Positions 17,192-25,833 of a stretch of 50,324 nt of DNA are shown here, one piece after another. The stretch is from Roseomonas sp. 18066 (GTDB taxonomy: Bacteria; Pseudomonadota; Alphaproteobacteria; Acetobacterales; Acetobacteraceae), in NCBI RefSeq assembly GCF_902706185.1, contig NZ_CACSJM010000023.1:1-50324 (forward strand), written 5' to 3'. Position 1 is the first letter of the stretch, and each line of letters opens with the position of its first letter. The translations under genes were made by a program, and so were the position numbers. The notes beneath the pieces were generated by a model. It searched no databases, was not told the origin of the DNA, and saw only the letters and a program-made list of their open reading frames with translations.

Positions 17192-17967
17192 CAGCGGCCG
17201 GCCTTGAAGGACTGGTAGTCGGCCCAGGCATTGCGCGCGGAATCGCGCAGCATGGCGCCGTCATGCGGCCCGACCACCAGCTTGTAGCCACGCTGGAACA
17301 GGCTGCGCCAATCGGCGCCCGCATTCGGCACCGTGCCCATCGGCTTGCCGGAGGCGAGGATGACGTCCTCGAGCTTCGTCACCACCTTGCGGACCTCGGG
17401 ATGGTCCAGCTGCTCCATGTAGCCGAGCGAGCAGGCCAGGTCGTTGACGCCGATGAAGACGACATCGATGCCGTCCAGCGCGCAGATCTTTTCCGCCTGC
17501 TCGGCGGCCGCGCCGCTCTCGATCTGCAGGATGACCAGCGTCTCGTCCTTGGCGGCATGGGCATAGCCGGTCTCCAGCCCGTAGCGCGAGCCGCGCACCA
17601 CGCTGGCGGCATAGCCGCGGGTGCCGTGCGGCGGATAGCGGCAGGCGCGGATGGCGGCCAGCGCCTCCTCGGCATTCTCGACCGAGGGGATCATGATCGA
17701 ATTGCCGCCGGCATCGAGGATGCGCTTCAGCCAGACCTGGTCGTTCCAGGGGGCGCGGACGATGCAGGGGGTGCCGCCGGCTTCCGCCGCGCGCAGCGAT
17801 TCCACCGCCTGGCTGAGCTCGCCCAGCCCATGCTCATGGTCGATGACCAGGAAGTCATAGCCGATATGGCCCATGATCTCGGCATTGACCGTCGCGCCGG
17901 TGCCGACCCAGGCGCCGTAGACCTGCTCGCCCGCCGCCAGGCGAGCCTTCAACACATTCTTGGGCAA
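17191..17967 (-). CDS. HpcH/HpaI-family aldolase
   Basis: A 258-residue class II (metal-dependent) pyruvate aldolase of the HpcH/HpaI family. DFLVIDHEHG (38-47) carries the catalytic histidine region, IVRAPW contains the substrate-binding arginine, and LQIESGAAA with VVFIGVNDLACSLG supply the metal-binding Glu and Asp. These enzymes split 2-keto-3-deoxy or 4-hydroxy-2-keto acids into pyruvate and an aldehyde. The start is a TTG at 17967 with a good GGAG site 9 nt upstream; no ATG or GTG gives the family N-terminus (PKNVLKARLAAGE). Placed after the two permeases, it probably cleaves a product derived from the imported solute. Confidence 0.9.
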   Translation of the reverse strand: MPKNVLKARLAAGEQVYGAWVGTGATVNAEIMGHIGYDFLVIDHEHGLGELSQAVESLRAAEAGGTPCIVRAPWNDQVWLKRILDAGGNSIMIPSVENAEEALAAIRACRYPPHGTRGYAASVVRGSRYGLETGYAHAAKDETLVILQIESGAAAEQAEKICALDGIDVVFIGVNDLACSLGYMEQLDHPEVRKVVTKLEDVILASGKPMGTVPNAGADWRSLFQRGYKLVVGPHDGAMLRDSARNAWADYQSFKAGR

Positions 17968-17998
17968 TTTTTTTCTCCAGGGCGTGGCCAGGGTAGGA

Positions 17999-18018
17999 CG
18001 GCGGGACGAATCCCGCCG
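17999..18018 (-). other. Hairpin with TTCG-type loop between permease and aldolase
   Basis: A perfect 8-bp stem (17999-18006 with 18011-18018) closes a 4-nt loop that reads UUCG in the minus-strand RNA. It lies 7 bp past the permease stop and upstream of the TTG-started aldolase. No T-run follows, so it looks more like an RNA-stabilising or attenuating hairpin than a terminator. Confidence 0.4.
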
Positions 18019-18024
18019 CGCGTT

Positions 18025-18906
18025 TCATTCCTTCACTGCGCCAGTCAGCGAAGAAACGTAGTAGTCGACGAAGAACGAATAGAAGATGGCGACCGGCAGC
18101 GAGCCGAGCAGCGAGCCCGCCATCAGCGCGCCCCACTGGTAGACGTCGCCCTGCACCAGCTCGGTCAGGATGGCCACCGGCACCGTCTTGTTCTCGGACG
18201 AGGAGATGAAGGCCAGCGCGTAGATGAACTCGTTCCAGGACAGGGTGAAGGAAAAAATGCCGGCGCTGATCAGGCCGGGCACGGCCAGCGGCAGGGTGAT
18301 CCGCCGCAGGATCTGCAGCCGCGTCGCGCCGTCGATCAGCGCGCATTCCTCCAGCTCATAGGGGATCGACTTGAAATAGCCGATCAGCAGCCAGGTGCAG
18401 AAGGGAATGAGGAAGGTCGGATAGGTCAGGATCAGCGCCATCGGGCTGTCGAACAGCCCGAGCTGGAAGACCATGGTCGCCAGCGGGATGAACAGGATCG
18501 AGGGCGGCACCAGGTAGGCGATGTAGATCGCCAGGCCCACATAGGCCGAGCCCTTGAAGCGCAGCCGCTGGATCGCATAGGCCGCCAGCACCGAGGAGAC
18601 CAGCGACAGCACCGTCGAGCACACCGCCACCAGCATGGTGGTGAACAGCCAATGCGGATAGCTGGTCTCGAACAGCAGCTTCTTGATGTTCGCCAGCGTC
18701 GGCGCCGCGACCCAGAACGGATTGAAGTTCTTGTAGTCGTAGAGCTCGGCGTTCGGCTTGAACGTCGTGACCGTCATCCAATAGAAGGGGAAGAGCAGGA
18801 TGAAGACGAAGATCGCCAGCGGGACATAGACGGTCACCACCCGGCGCTGGCGGGACTGCCAGGACAGCAGGGTGGCGCCGTCATCGGCGGTCGCGGCCTT
18901 AGTCAT
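18025..18906 (-). CDS. Carbohydrate ABC transporter permease (MalG-like)
   Basis: A 293-residue inner-membrane permease with about six membrane spans and the cytoplasmic EAA loop that docks the ATPase (ELEECALIDGATRLQILRRITLPLA, about residue 190-215). The N-terminal PLAIFVFILLFPFYWMTVTTFKP is typical of the MalG/UgpE group. It overlaps the first permease gene by 8 nt (18899-18906). With the partner permease, ATPase and binding protein it forms an importer of the sugar, polyol or glycerol-phosphate class; the adjoining aldolase and hydroxyacid oxidase hint at a sugar acid. Confidence 0.93.
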   Translation of the reverse strand: MTKAATADDGATLLSWQSRQRRVVTVYVPLAIFVFILLFPFYWMTVTTFKPNAELYDYKNFNPFWVAAPTLANIKKLLFETSYPHWLFTTMLVAVCSTVLSLVSSVLAAYAIQRLRFKGSAYVGLAIYIAYLVPPSILFIPLATMVFQLGLFDSPMALILTYPTFLIPFCTWLLIGYFKSIPYELEECALIDGATRLQILRRITLPLAVPGLISAGIFSFTLSWNEFIYALAFISSSENKTVPVAILTELVQGDVYQWGALMAGSLLGSLPVAIFYSFFVDYYVSSLTGAVKE

Positions 18907-19888
18907 TGGCTTCTCCCTGCTGCCACTTGCGGCGGGCCAGCGCGAAATAGCTGAAGAGGGTGGCGAGGATCAGGAAGGGGATCATCGAGACCGCGATCGC
19001 CGCGCCCTCGCCGAGCTGCCCGCCCGGGATGCCGCGCTGGAAGGCCAGCGTCGCCATCAGATGCGTCGAGTTGATCGGCCCGCCGCGGGTGATGGCATAG
19101 ACCAGCTGGAAGTCGGTGAAGGTGAACAGCACCGAGAAGGTCAGCACCACCGCCAGGATCGGCATCAGCAGCGGCGCCGTGATCCGGGTGAAGCGCTGCC
19201 AGCTCGAGGCGCCATCCAGCAGCGCCGCTTCATACAGCGAGGGCGAGATGGTCTGCAGACCCGCGAGAAGGCTGATCGCCACGAAGGGAATCCCGCGCCA
19301 GACATTGGCGAAGACCAGCGACCACCGCGCATGCCAGGGCGTGCCGAGGAAGTCGATATAGGTGTCGCGCCATCCCAGCACGTCGACCAGGATGTAGGAA
19401 ATAATCGAGAACTGGGCGTCGAACATCCACCAGAAGGCGATGGCGGACAGCACCGTCGGCACGATCCAGGGCAGCAGGATGATGGCGCGCAGCAGCGACT
19501 TGAACGGGACATTCTCGTTCAGCAGCAGCGCCAGCCACAGGCCCAGCCCGAATTTCAGCACCGTCGCGACGGTCGTGTAGAAGACCGTGTAGAACACCGC
19601 CCCCCAGAAGACGCGGTCATACCAGAGGGATTCGAAATTCTCGAAGCCGACGAAGCTGCCGCCGCGGCCGATATGGGTGTCGGTGAAGGCCAGCCAGATG
19701 CCCAGGCCCAGCGGATACGTCAAAAAGACCATCAGCAGGCCCAGCGCCGGCGTCAGGCAGGCGATGATCAGAAAACCCTTCGAATCCAGCAGCCGCGCCA
19801 GCCAGCCCTGGTTGATCTGCGGCCGTCGCCAGTTGGTGGCCGGCGGCAGCTCCGGCCCCGGCCGGGTCGAGGGTGCGGTTGTGGACAT
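18899..19888 (-). CDS. Carbohydrate ABC transporter permease (MalF/UgpA-like)
   Basis: A 329-residue permease with a proline-rich cytoplasmic N-terminus, a first span near residue 40-60 (GFLIIACLTPALGLLMVFLTYPLGLGIW) and the EAA loop EAALLDGASSWQRFTRITAPLL at about residue 235-256. The YPLGLGIWLAFTD segment is typical of MalF/UgpA-type sugar permeases. The ATG at 19888 is preceded by GAGGGAGA at about 8 nt, so it has its own ribosome site, and it also overlaps the stop of a 35-codon ORF (TGATG). Confidence 0.93.
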   Translation of the reverse strand: MSTTAPSTRPGPELPPATNWRRPQINQGWLARLLDSKGFLIIACLTPALGLLMVFLTYPLGLGIWLAFTDTHIGRGGSFVGFENFESLWYDRVFWGAVFYTVFYTTVATVLKFGLGLWLALLLNENVPFKSLLRAIILLPWIVPTVLSAIAFWWMFDAQFSIISYILVDVLGWRDTYIDFLGTPWHARWSLVFANVWRGIPFVAISLLAGLQTISPSLYEAALLDGASSWQRFTRITAPLLMPILAVVLTFSVLFTFTDFQLVYAITRGGPINSTHLMATLAFQRGIPGGQLGEGAAIAVSMIPFLILATLFSYFALARRKWQQGEAND

Positions 19889-19995
19889 CAGTCGGTCTCC
19901 CTCACGGCAAGCTTCGGGGCCACCAGCTTCGGGGCCACCAGCTCCCGGGCAGCCGGCCGCGGGGTCTCCCCCGCGGCGGCGTCACGCTGCGCCAT
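19888..19995 (-). CDS. Candidate 35-residue small ORF between binding protein and permease
   Basis: An ATG at 19995 opens 35 codons ending in TGA at 19888, which overlaps the permease ATG by one base. It starts 7 nt after the binding-protein stop, with a weak GAGCGG upstream. The product is hydrophilic, rich in Ala, Pro, Glu and Arg, and contains a doubled VAPKL pentapeptide. It has no recognised family. The exact fit between two genes supports translation; the lack of similarity and the strong separate ribosome site of the permease argue that it may be spacer. Confidence 0.3.
   Translation of the reverse strand: MAQRDAAAGETPRPAARELVAPKLVAPKLAVRETD
19910..19939. repeat. 15-bp perfect tandem duplication
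   Basis: The unit AGCTTCGGGGCCACC occurs at 19910-19924 and 19925-19939, with a partial third start after it. Being 15 nt it keeps frame in the small ORF and encodes the doubled VAPKL. It may be a recent slippage event. Confidence 0.9.
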
Positions 19996-20002
19996 CCGCC
20001 GC

Positions 20003-21331
20003 TCAGCGGTAATAGCGGCGGGCGCGGCGCTCGGCCTCGCGCACCGCCTCTTCCGGCGTCGACTGGCCGGAGGAGGCGGCGGCGAACATCTGCACCACCA
20101 CGTAATCCGCGGCCACCGACCCCGAGGCCTGGCTGATCGGCCCCTTGTAGCCCGACCAGAACTCCACCGTGTTGGTGTCGCGATAGACGGCGAGCTTCGG
20201 GTCGACCTTCCAGACCTCGGCCTCGGCATAGGCGGCCAGCGGATGCGACCAGTAGCCGCCGCAGCCATTCAGCCAGGTCTCGTACTGCTCGGCCTCCATC
20301 ATGAAGCGCAGGTATTCCTTGGCGGCATTGGGGAAGCGGGTGTGCTTGAACACCATGGCGTTCAGCAGCAGCACGTTCTCGGCCATCTTGCCGCCGGGGG
20401 CGAAGGGCATGCGCGCCATGCCGGTATCCTCGGCGATGGCGGCGGTCTTCGGGTCGTTCTTCAGCGAGAAGTACATCGAGACGCCGTTCTGCGTCAGCCC
20501 GATCTCGCCGGCCGCATAGGCGCGGTTGTTGTTGATGTCGCCCCAGGACAGCGTGCCGGGGATGAAGGTCTGGTACAGCTCGCGGGCATAGCGCAGCGCG
20601 TTGATCGTCTGCGGGCTGTTGATGGCGACCTTGCCGGCCTCGTCCACCACCATGCCGCCATGGCTCCACAGCAGCCAGTTGCAGAAGGCATTGCCGTCGC
20701 CCACCGCATTGCCCAGCGCGAAGCCGGCCGGGTGGCCGTTCTTCTTCAGCGCCTGGCAGGCCTTGAGGAAATTCTCATGGTCGGTCGGCAGGGTGTCGTA
20801 GCCCGCCTCCTTCAGCCAGGAGATGCGGTAGACGCAGGGGCCGCCGGAGCCGCCCATCGGCAGCGCCACCCACTGCTCGGTGCCCCACTTCTTGCCGAAG
20901 CGCTGCGGCAGCGCCAGCCAGCCGCCGTATTTCTGGCCGAGATAGCCGGCGAGCTCCGACAGGTCGAGCACCTTGTCGGCATAGATATGCGGGTCGTCGG
21001 CCCAGGCCACCACCACGTCGGGGCCGGCGCCGGTATTGGCGGCGACCGCGGTCTGCGGGCGGAGGTCCTCCCAGCCGGCAAAGTCCACGCGCACCTGCAC
21101 GCCGGTCTGCGCGGTGAACTTGGCGGTGTTGGCACGGAACACCGTCTCGTCGGCATCGACGAACTTGGTCGGGCGCAGCACGCGCAGCGTGGCGCCGCTT
21201 TCGATCGGAGCAGCCGGCGGGGTGGCATTGCCGAGCGGGATGGCGGCGCGGGCGCGGCCAGGGGCCGCCATCCCGGCCGCGAGCGCGCCAGCGCCCAGGC
21301 CCAAGGCGCCACGACGGGTCAGGTCATGCAT
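20003..21331 (-). CDS. Extracellular solute-binding protein, ABC importer, Tat-type signal
   Basis: A 442-residue binding protein of the family 1 (carbohydrate) type. The N-terminus MHDLTRRGALGLGAGALAAG followed by ARA contains the twin arginine of a Tat signal, so it is likely exported folded. The mature part has binding-protein features such as VDFAGWEDLRPQTAVAANTGAGPDVVVAW and a C-terminal region with many aromatic residues. The ATG at 21331 has GGAGG at 9-10 nt; a start 27 nt further out is less likely. It captures the solute for the two permeases downstream, and lies 105 bp after the ATPase gene across a hairpin repeat element. Confidence 0.92.
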   Translation of the reverse strand: MHDLTRRGALGLGAGALAAGMAAPGRARAAIPLGNATPPAAPIESGATLRVLRPTKFVDADETVFRANTAKFTAQTGVQVRVDFAGWEDLRPQTAVAANTGAGPDVVVAWADDPHIYADKVLDLSELAGYLGQKYGGWLALPQRFGKKWGTEQWVALPMGGSGGPCVYRISWLKEAGYDTLPTDHENFLKACQALKKNGHPAGFALGNAVGDGNAFCNWLLWSHGGMVVDEAGKVAINSPQTINALRYARELYQTFIPGTLSWGDINNNRAYAAGEIGLTQNGVSMYFSLKNDPKTAAIAEDTGMARMPFAPGGKMAENVLLLNAMVFKHTRFPNAAKEYLRFMMEAEQYETWLNGCGGYWSHPLAAYAEAEVWKVDPKLAVYRDTNTVEFWSGYKGPISQASGSVAADYVVVQMFAAASSGQSTPEEAVREAERRARRYYR

Positions 21332-21393
21332 TCTCGTCGTCCTCCAGACGGGCGGCACCGTTCAATCGGTGTCTCGCCGAAATTTAAGAAAGG

Positions 21394-21432
21394 CCGGGGG
21401 AAGGTATTCCCCCGGACCCCCATCTATTTTTA
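21394..21432. repeat. Dispersed hairpin element, copy 1
   Basis: A perfect 9-bp stem (21394-21402 with 21407-21415, loop GGTA) followed on the plus strand by ACCCCC and a TCTATTTTT tract. The same arrangement recurs at about 47037 and, inverted, at 47861-47897. It lies between the ATPase stop and the binding-protein start on a minus-strand operon, where it may act as a terminator, processing site or partial block that sets the ATPase-to-binding-protein ratio. Confidence 0.7.
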
Positions 21433-21436
21433 TTCG

Positions 21437-22501
21437 TTAAGCGGCATTCAGGCGGTGGCCGGTTTCGCCGTGGAACAAATGCGCCAAAGCGGGGTCGGGC
21501 AGGACGTGGATGGTCTCGCCGACGCGGGCGGTGATGCGCTCGCGGAAGGCGCCCGTCACCGCCACGCTGCCAGCCTTGCCGCTGACCTGAGTCTCGGAGC
21601 CGGTGGGCTCGATCAAGGTCACCACCAGCGGGATGCCCTCGGCCACCAGGGACAGGTGCTCGGGGCGGAAGCCATAGGTGGCGCGCTGGCCCTCGGTGGC
21701 GCGGGCATCCGGCGGCAACGGCCAGGCCTGGCCGCCGCCATCCGGCTGGAAGGCGCCGCCCGTCACCACGCCCGGCAGCAGGTTCATCGCCGGCGAGCCG
21801 ATGAAGCCGGCGACGAAGACATTGGCCGGCCGGTCATACAGCTCCAGCGGCGCGCCGATCTGCTCGACATGACCGCCATGCATGACGACGATCTTGTCAG
21901 CCATGGTCATGGCCTCGATCTGGTCATGCGTCACATAGATCGTCGTGGTCTTCAGCCGCTGGTGCAGGTCCTTGATCTCGGCCCGCATCTGCACGCGCAG
22001 CTTGGCGTCCAGGTTGGACAGCGGCTCATCGAACAGGAAGACCTGCGGGTGGCGGACGATGGCGCGGCCCATGGCGACGCGCTGCCGCTGCCCGCCCGAC
22101 AGCTGCCGCGGATAGCGGTCCAGCAGCGCCTCCAGCCCCAGGATGCGGGCGGCGCGCTTCACCTCGCTGTCCATCACCTCGGCCGGGGCCTTGGCCAGCT
22201 TCATCGAGAAGGCCATGTTGTCCCGCACGGTCATATGCGGATAGAGCGCGTAGTTCTGGAACACCATGGCGATGTCCCGGTCCTTCGGCGGGACGTCGTT
22301 GACCACGCGGCCGCCGATCGAGACCTGCCCGCCCGAGATATTCTCGAGGCCGGCGATCATCCGCAGCAGGGTGGACTTGCCGCAGCCCGAGGGGCCGACC
22401 AGGACCACGAACTCGCCATCGGCGATGTCCACGTCGACGCCATGCAGGATGGCGGTGCTGCCGAAATTCTTGCGGACGTCGCGGATATCGACCGTCGCCA
22501 T
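21437..22501 (-). CDS. ABC transporter ATP-binding protein (MalK/UgpC-like)
   Basis: A 354-residue ATPase with all nucleotide-binding motifs: Walker [10 protein letters not shown] (36-44), Q-loop in [12 protein letters not shown], signature [14 protein letters not shown] (about 134-147), Walker [17 protein letters not shown] (about 153-168) and H-loop [11 protein letters not shown]. The C-terminal ~120 residues form the TOBE/MOP-like regulatory domain found in sugar-type ATPases. It is the first gene of the minus-strand importer operon. It probably energises the two permeases at 18-19.9 kb. Confidence 0.95.
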   Translation of the reverse strand: MATVDIRDVRKNFGSTAILHGVDVDIADGEFVVLVGPSGCGKSTLLRMIAGLENISGGQVSIGGRVVNDVPPKDRDIAMVFQNYALYPHMTVRDNMAFSMKLAKAPAEVMDSEVKRAARILGLEALLDRYPRQLSGGQRQRVAMGRAIVRHPQVFLFDEPLSNLDAKLRVQMRAEIKDLHQRLKTTTIYVTHDQIEAMTMADKIVVMHGGHVEQIGAPLELYDRPANVFVAGFIGSPAMNLLPGVVTGGAFQPDGGGQAWPLPPDARATEGQRATYGFRPEHLSLVAEGIPLVVTLIEPTGSETQVSGKAGSVAVTGAFRERITARVGETIHVLPDPALAHLFHGETGHRLNAA

Positions 22502-22796
22502 CGTTCAGCGATCGCTCGCGGCGCGGGGCGGCATGGGCAAAGCGCAGCCCTGCCCGTTTGCGCTATGGCGCATCAGCATCTCCCTCGGAATCCCTCTGGC
22601 CAAAAGCTCTGACGGCCTGGCTCGCCGGAAGCTTAGGATTAACCGGCGGATGATTGCAACACACGCTCTACCGCGCCGCGGCATGCGCCCCGCAGCGCAG
22701 CAAAAAGAAGCTGGCCGCCAGGATGACAGGCGGGTAACAGACGCAGGACGCCCGCCTGTCGCCGGCGCCTTCCCCAGCGGAGACCCTTGGCCCGCA
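22502..22796. other. Divergent intergenic region, 295 bp
   Basis: This stretch separates the ABC importer operon (minus) from the ParB-like gene (plus) and must hold the importer promoter. A TTGCAA on the minus strand near 22655 is a possible -35, but no convincing -10 or operator was found. Confidence 0.3.
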
Positions 22797-23690
22797 ATGC
22801 CCGACGCCCTGCCCAGCAGCCCGCGCCTCGGCATGGTCGCCGGCATCGCCGCCATGCCGCGCTACCGGCCGGCGGCTGGCGGCCAGGGCTGGCGCGCCGC
22901 CCCGCTGCGGCGGCTGGCCAAGCCCTGGGCCCTGGCGACCGCGCCGCTGCTGGCGCGCGCGCCGCTGTTCCCCTGGCGCCTGGCCCGCGCCACCCGCCGC
23001 CTGGCCGAGGGCGGGACGGCCGGCCTGCCGCTGGCCCATGCCGAGCGGTTCTTCGGCCCCGACCTGCGGCTGCAGCTCGACCCAAGCCGGCTGCGCTGGC
23101 AGCTGATGGACACGGTGACCGATGGCCGCCGCATCCACCACCTGGCCCAGGCCTTCCTCGATGGCGGCGACTGGACCGGCGCGCGGGAGCCGCTGGCCGG
23201 CAGCGTGGTGCAGCAGGAAATGGCTGCGCTGCTCGACACCACGCGCCCCCTGCAGGACAGCCCGATCTACCGCTACATGCTGGCCCGCATCGCCGAGGGC
23301 CGGCCGGAGCAGCGCAACGCCGTGCGCCTGGCCACGCCCGCGCTGATCGACGCCTATTTCGCGCATTACCGCGGCCTCGCCGCCCGCCTCCGCGCCGAAG
23401 GTTTCCTGGCGCGCGAGGCGCTGGACCGGCGCTTCGCCGCCTCCCCCCTGCGCAGCGCCGCGATCGAGCGGCGGGAGGGCGAGGTCGGCATCGCCATCGG
23501 GCCGGAAGGCGAGGTCCTGCGGCTGCTGGGCGGGCGGCATCGCACGGCGCTGGCGCAGCTGCTCGGGCTGCGGCGCATCCCGGTGCGCGTCCGGCTGGTG
23601 CATGCCCGCTGGCTGCAGGCCGAGACCGGCCGCCAGGGCCTGCCGGCGCATCAGGCGCTGCTCGCGGGGCTGCACCGCCTGGCGGGCTGA
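22797..23690 (+). CDS. Hypothetical protein with ParB-like C-terminal region
   Basis: About 297 residues from the ATG at 22797. The C-terminal part reads IAIGPEGEVLRLLGGRHRTALAQLLGLRRIPVRVRLVHARW, a G-G-R/H-R pattern typical of ParB/sulfiredoxin-fold nuclease-like proteins, but no helix-turn-helix partition domain is seen. The N-terminal part is rich in Arg and Ala and unlike known families. The start is uncertain: a GGAG lies some 14 nt ahead of 22797, and ATG at 22833 is possible. It stands alone between the ABC operon and the MarR operon; proteins with this C-terminal pattern are often found near glycan or sulfotransferase genes, but that context is absent here. Confidence 0.7.
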   Translation: MPDALPSSPRLGMVAGIAAMPRYRPAAGGQGWRAAPLRRLAKPWALATAPLLARAPLFPWRLARATRRLAEGGTAGLPLAHAERFFGPDLRLQLDPSRLRWQLMDTVTDGRRIHHLAQAFLDGGDWTGAREPLAGSVVQQEMAALLDTTRPLQDSPIYRYMLARIAEGRPEQRNAVRLATPALIDAYFAHYRGLAARLRAEGFLAREALDRRFAASPLRSAAIERREGEVGIAIGPEGEVLRLLGGRHRTALAQLLGLRRIPVRVRLVHARWLQAETGRQGLPAHQALLAGLHRLAG

Positions 23691-23727
23691 GCTCGGCCCC
23701 TTGCCGGCGCCGATCCCCAGGATTATT

Positions 23728-23756
23728 TTGCGGCCTCATCGTTAGCAAGCTACATG
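23728..23756 (+). promoter_or_regulatory. Candidate promoter and MarR operator, possibly leaderless start
   Basis: TTGCGG (23728-23733) and TACATG (23751-23756) are 17 nt apart. Inside is the inverted repeat TAGC-AA-GCTA (23743-23752), the shape of a MarR-family operator. The start codon of the MarR gene is at 23761, only 4 nt after the -10, and no clear ribosome site precedes it, so the mRNA may begin at or next to the ATG. Confidence 0.4.
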
Positions 23757-23760
23757 TGAG

Positions 23761-24228
23761 ATGGCTACCCACCCCACCGAATCCGCCCTGCGCGCCGCCT
23801 TCCTGACCGAGCTCTCTGTCTCCGGCCGCAAGCTGCGCACCCTGTTCGACGCCATCGTCCGCAAGCGCGGCCTGACCCTGGCGCGGGCCCGGCTGCTGCT
23901 GCATCTGCGCCAGCACGGCGCCACCCGCCAGGGCGAGCTGGCCGCGGTGCTGGAGCTCGAGCATCCGACGGTGGTGCGGCTGCTGGACGGGCTGGAGAAG
24001 CAGGGGCTGATCGCCCGCCATGCCGTCGAGGGCGACCGCCGCGCCAAGCTGGTGGCCATCACCGAGGCGGCGGCCCCCACCGTCGCCGAGCTGGAGCAGC
24101 TGATCGCCGAGCTGCGCGGCACCCTGCTCGCGCCGATCCCGGAGGCCGACCTGGCCACCGCCAGCCGGGTGCTGGCCATGCTGGTGCGCGGCATCGAGGC
24201 GATGGGCGCCGCCCAGCCGCCCCGATGA
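23761..24228 (+). CDS. MarR-family transcriptional regulator
   Basis: A 155-residue MarR protein with the winged helix GLTLARARLLLHLRQHGATRQGELAAVLELEHPTVVRLLDGLEKQGLIARHAVEGDRRAKLVAIT (about 37-101) and flanking dimerisation helices. MarR repressors are released by small phenolic or lipophilic ligands. It is the first gene of an operon with an MFS exporter and HlyD adaptor, the common EmrRAB-like arrangement, and has a TAGC-GCTA palindrome next to its start. Its stop overlaps the MFS gene (ATGA). Confidence 0.93.
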   Translation: MATHPTESALRAAFLTELSVSGRKLRTLFDAIVRKRGLTLARARLLLHLRQHGATRQGELAAVLELEHPTVVRLLDGLEKQGLIARHAVEGDRRAKLVAITEAAAPTVAELEQLIAELRGTLLAPIPEADLATASRVLAMLVRGIEAMGAAQPPR

Positions 24229-25823
24229 GCGGCGCGGCGCCCCCGCCCCCGGCCGATCCGACGCTGCAGCGGACCATCCTGTGCATCGCCGCCTCGGCGC
24301 TGCTCTGGACCACCCAGGGGCTGGGCATGAACCTGGTGGCGGCCAACACCACGCAGATCCAGGGCGCGCTGGGCGCCACGCTGAACGAGACCAACTGGCT
24401 GATCGCCGCCTATATGGCGCCCAATGTCAGCCTGACCATCCTGCTGACCAAGATCCGCACCCAGATCGGGCTGCGCCGCTTCGCCGAGATCAGCCTGGGC
24501 GTCTTCGTCGCCGCCGCGCTGCTGCATCTGCTGGTCTATGACCTGGGCTCGGCGGTGGCGGTTCGGTTCCTGGCCGGCTGCGCCGCCTCGCCGATCTCGT
24601 CGCTGGCTTTCCTCTACATGCTCGACGCCTTCGGGCCGGCCAGGAAGATGAGCTGGGGGCTGAGCCTGGCGCTGACCCTGTCCTCGGCGATGCCGACGCT
24701 GGCGCGGCTGATCTCGCCGCCGCTGCTCGACATCGAGCAATGGCACGGCCTCTCTGTGCTGGAGGTCGGGCTGGCGCTGATGGCCCTGGCCACCGCCTGG
24801 CTGCTGCCGCTGACCCCGGTGCCGCGGGCCAAGGTGCTGCACTGGCTGGATTTCGTCAGCTATCCGCTGGTGGCGGCCGGCTTCGGGCTGCTGGCGGTGG
24901 TGCTGGCGCTGGGCCGGCTCTACTGGTGGTTCGAGGCGCCCTGGATCGGCGTGTGCCTGGCGCTGGCCTTGCTCTGCATCGCGCTCGCCGTCGCCATCGA
25001 GCTGACGCGCGAGGCGCCGCTGATGAATTTCCGCTGGCTCGGCAGCCCCGAGATCATCCATCTGACGCTGACCCTGCTGCTGTTCCGCATCGTGCTGTCG
25101 GAGCAGACCTCGGGCGCCTATGGTCTGTTCCAGACGCTGGGCCTGCTGAACGAGCAGAGCGCCACGCTCTATGCCGTCATCCTGGCGGCCAGCGTCATCG
25201 GCGGGCTGCTCTGCGGCGCGCTGCTGAAGCCCACGCGGGTCGCCTCGCTGCATGCGGTGGCGCTGGGCTGCATCGCGCTGGGCGCCTTCATGGACAGCCA
25301 GGCGACCAGCCTGACCCGGCCTGGGAACATGCTGCTGTCGCAGGCGCTGATCGCCTTCGGCGGCGCGCTGTTCCTGCCGCCGGCGACGCTGGACGGGCTG
25401 ACCCGCACCATGCGCCAGGGCCCCACCTACATCACCAGTTTCCTGACTGTTTTCCTGTTCACCCAGAGCCTCGGCGGGTTGTTGGGCAGCGCCTTGTTCG
25501 GCACCTTCGTCACGCTGCGCGAAAAATTCCATTCCAGCCAGATCGTCGAGCAGATCGTCCTGACCAATCCGCAGGTGGCCGAGCGGGTCCGCCAGCTGGC
25601 CGGCGCCTATGGCCATGTGCTGACCGACAGCCGGCTGCTGAACGCCGAGGGCCTGGCCCTGCTGGCGCAGACCGCGACGCGCGAGGCCAATGTGCTGGCC
25701 TATAACGACGCCTTCCTGCTGGTCGCGGTGATTGCCAGCCTGGCGCTGCTCGCGCTTTTCCTCCACACCGCCTTCGGCCATTGGCGCGCCCGCCTCCAGG
25801 CGCGCGCCGATCGCCCGGCATAG
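24225..25823 (+). CDS. MFS efflux transporter, DHA2/EmrB-like
   Basis: A 532-residue membrane protein with about 14 hydrophobic spans, consistent with the DHA2 (14-span) drug/H+ antiporter family. Segments include GMNLVAANTTQIQGALGATLNETNWLIAAYMAPNVSLTILLTKI (spans 1-2 with the loop) and FIGGALFLPP-type motifs (AFGGALFLPPATLDGL, about residue 380). With the HlyD adaptor it should export a substrate across the inner membrane and, through an outer-membrane channel, out of the cell. No outer-membrane factor is encoded next to it. The ATG overlaps the marR stop. Confidence 0.92.
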   Translation: MSGAAPPPPADPTLQRTILCIAASALLWTTQGLGMNLVAANTTQIQGALGATLNETNWLIAAYMAPNVSLTILLTKIRTQIGLRRFAEISLGVFVAAALLHLLVYDLGSAVAVRFLAGCAASPISSLAFLYMLDAFGPARKMSWGLSLALTLSSAMPTLARLISPPLLDIEQWHGLSVLEVGLALMALATAWLLPLTPVPRAKVLHWLDFVSYPLVAAGFGLLAVVLALGRLYWWFEAPWIGVCLALALLCIALAVAIELTREAPLMNFRWLGSPEIIHLTLTLLLFRIVLSEQTSGAYGLFQTLGLLNEQSATLYAVILAASVIGGLLCGALLKPTRVASLHAVALGCIALGAFMDSQATSLTRPGNMLLSQALIAFGGALFLPPATLDGLTRTMRQGPTYITSFLTVFLFTQSLGGLLGSALFGTFVTLREKFHSSQIVEQIVLTNPQVAERVRQLAGAYGHVLTDSRLLNAEGLALLAQTATREANVLAYNDAFLLVAVIASLALLALFLHTAFGHWRARLQARADRPA

Positions 25824-25833
25824 AACAGCGACC

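Noticed and set aside
18872..22612. 1246-residue plus-strand open frame
   Set aside because: It spans the antisense of the whole ABC importer operon, including intergenic DNA, and its Arg/Gln/His-rich sequence is not protein-like.
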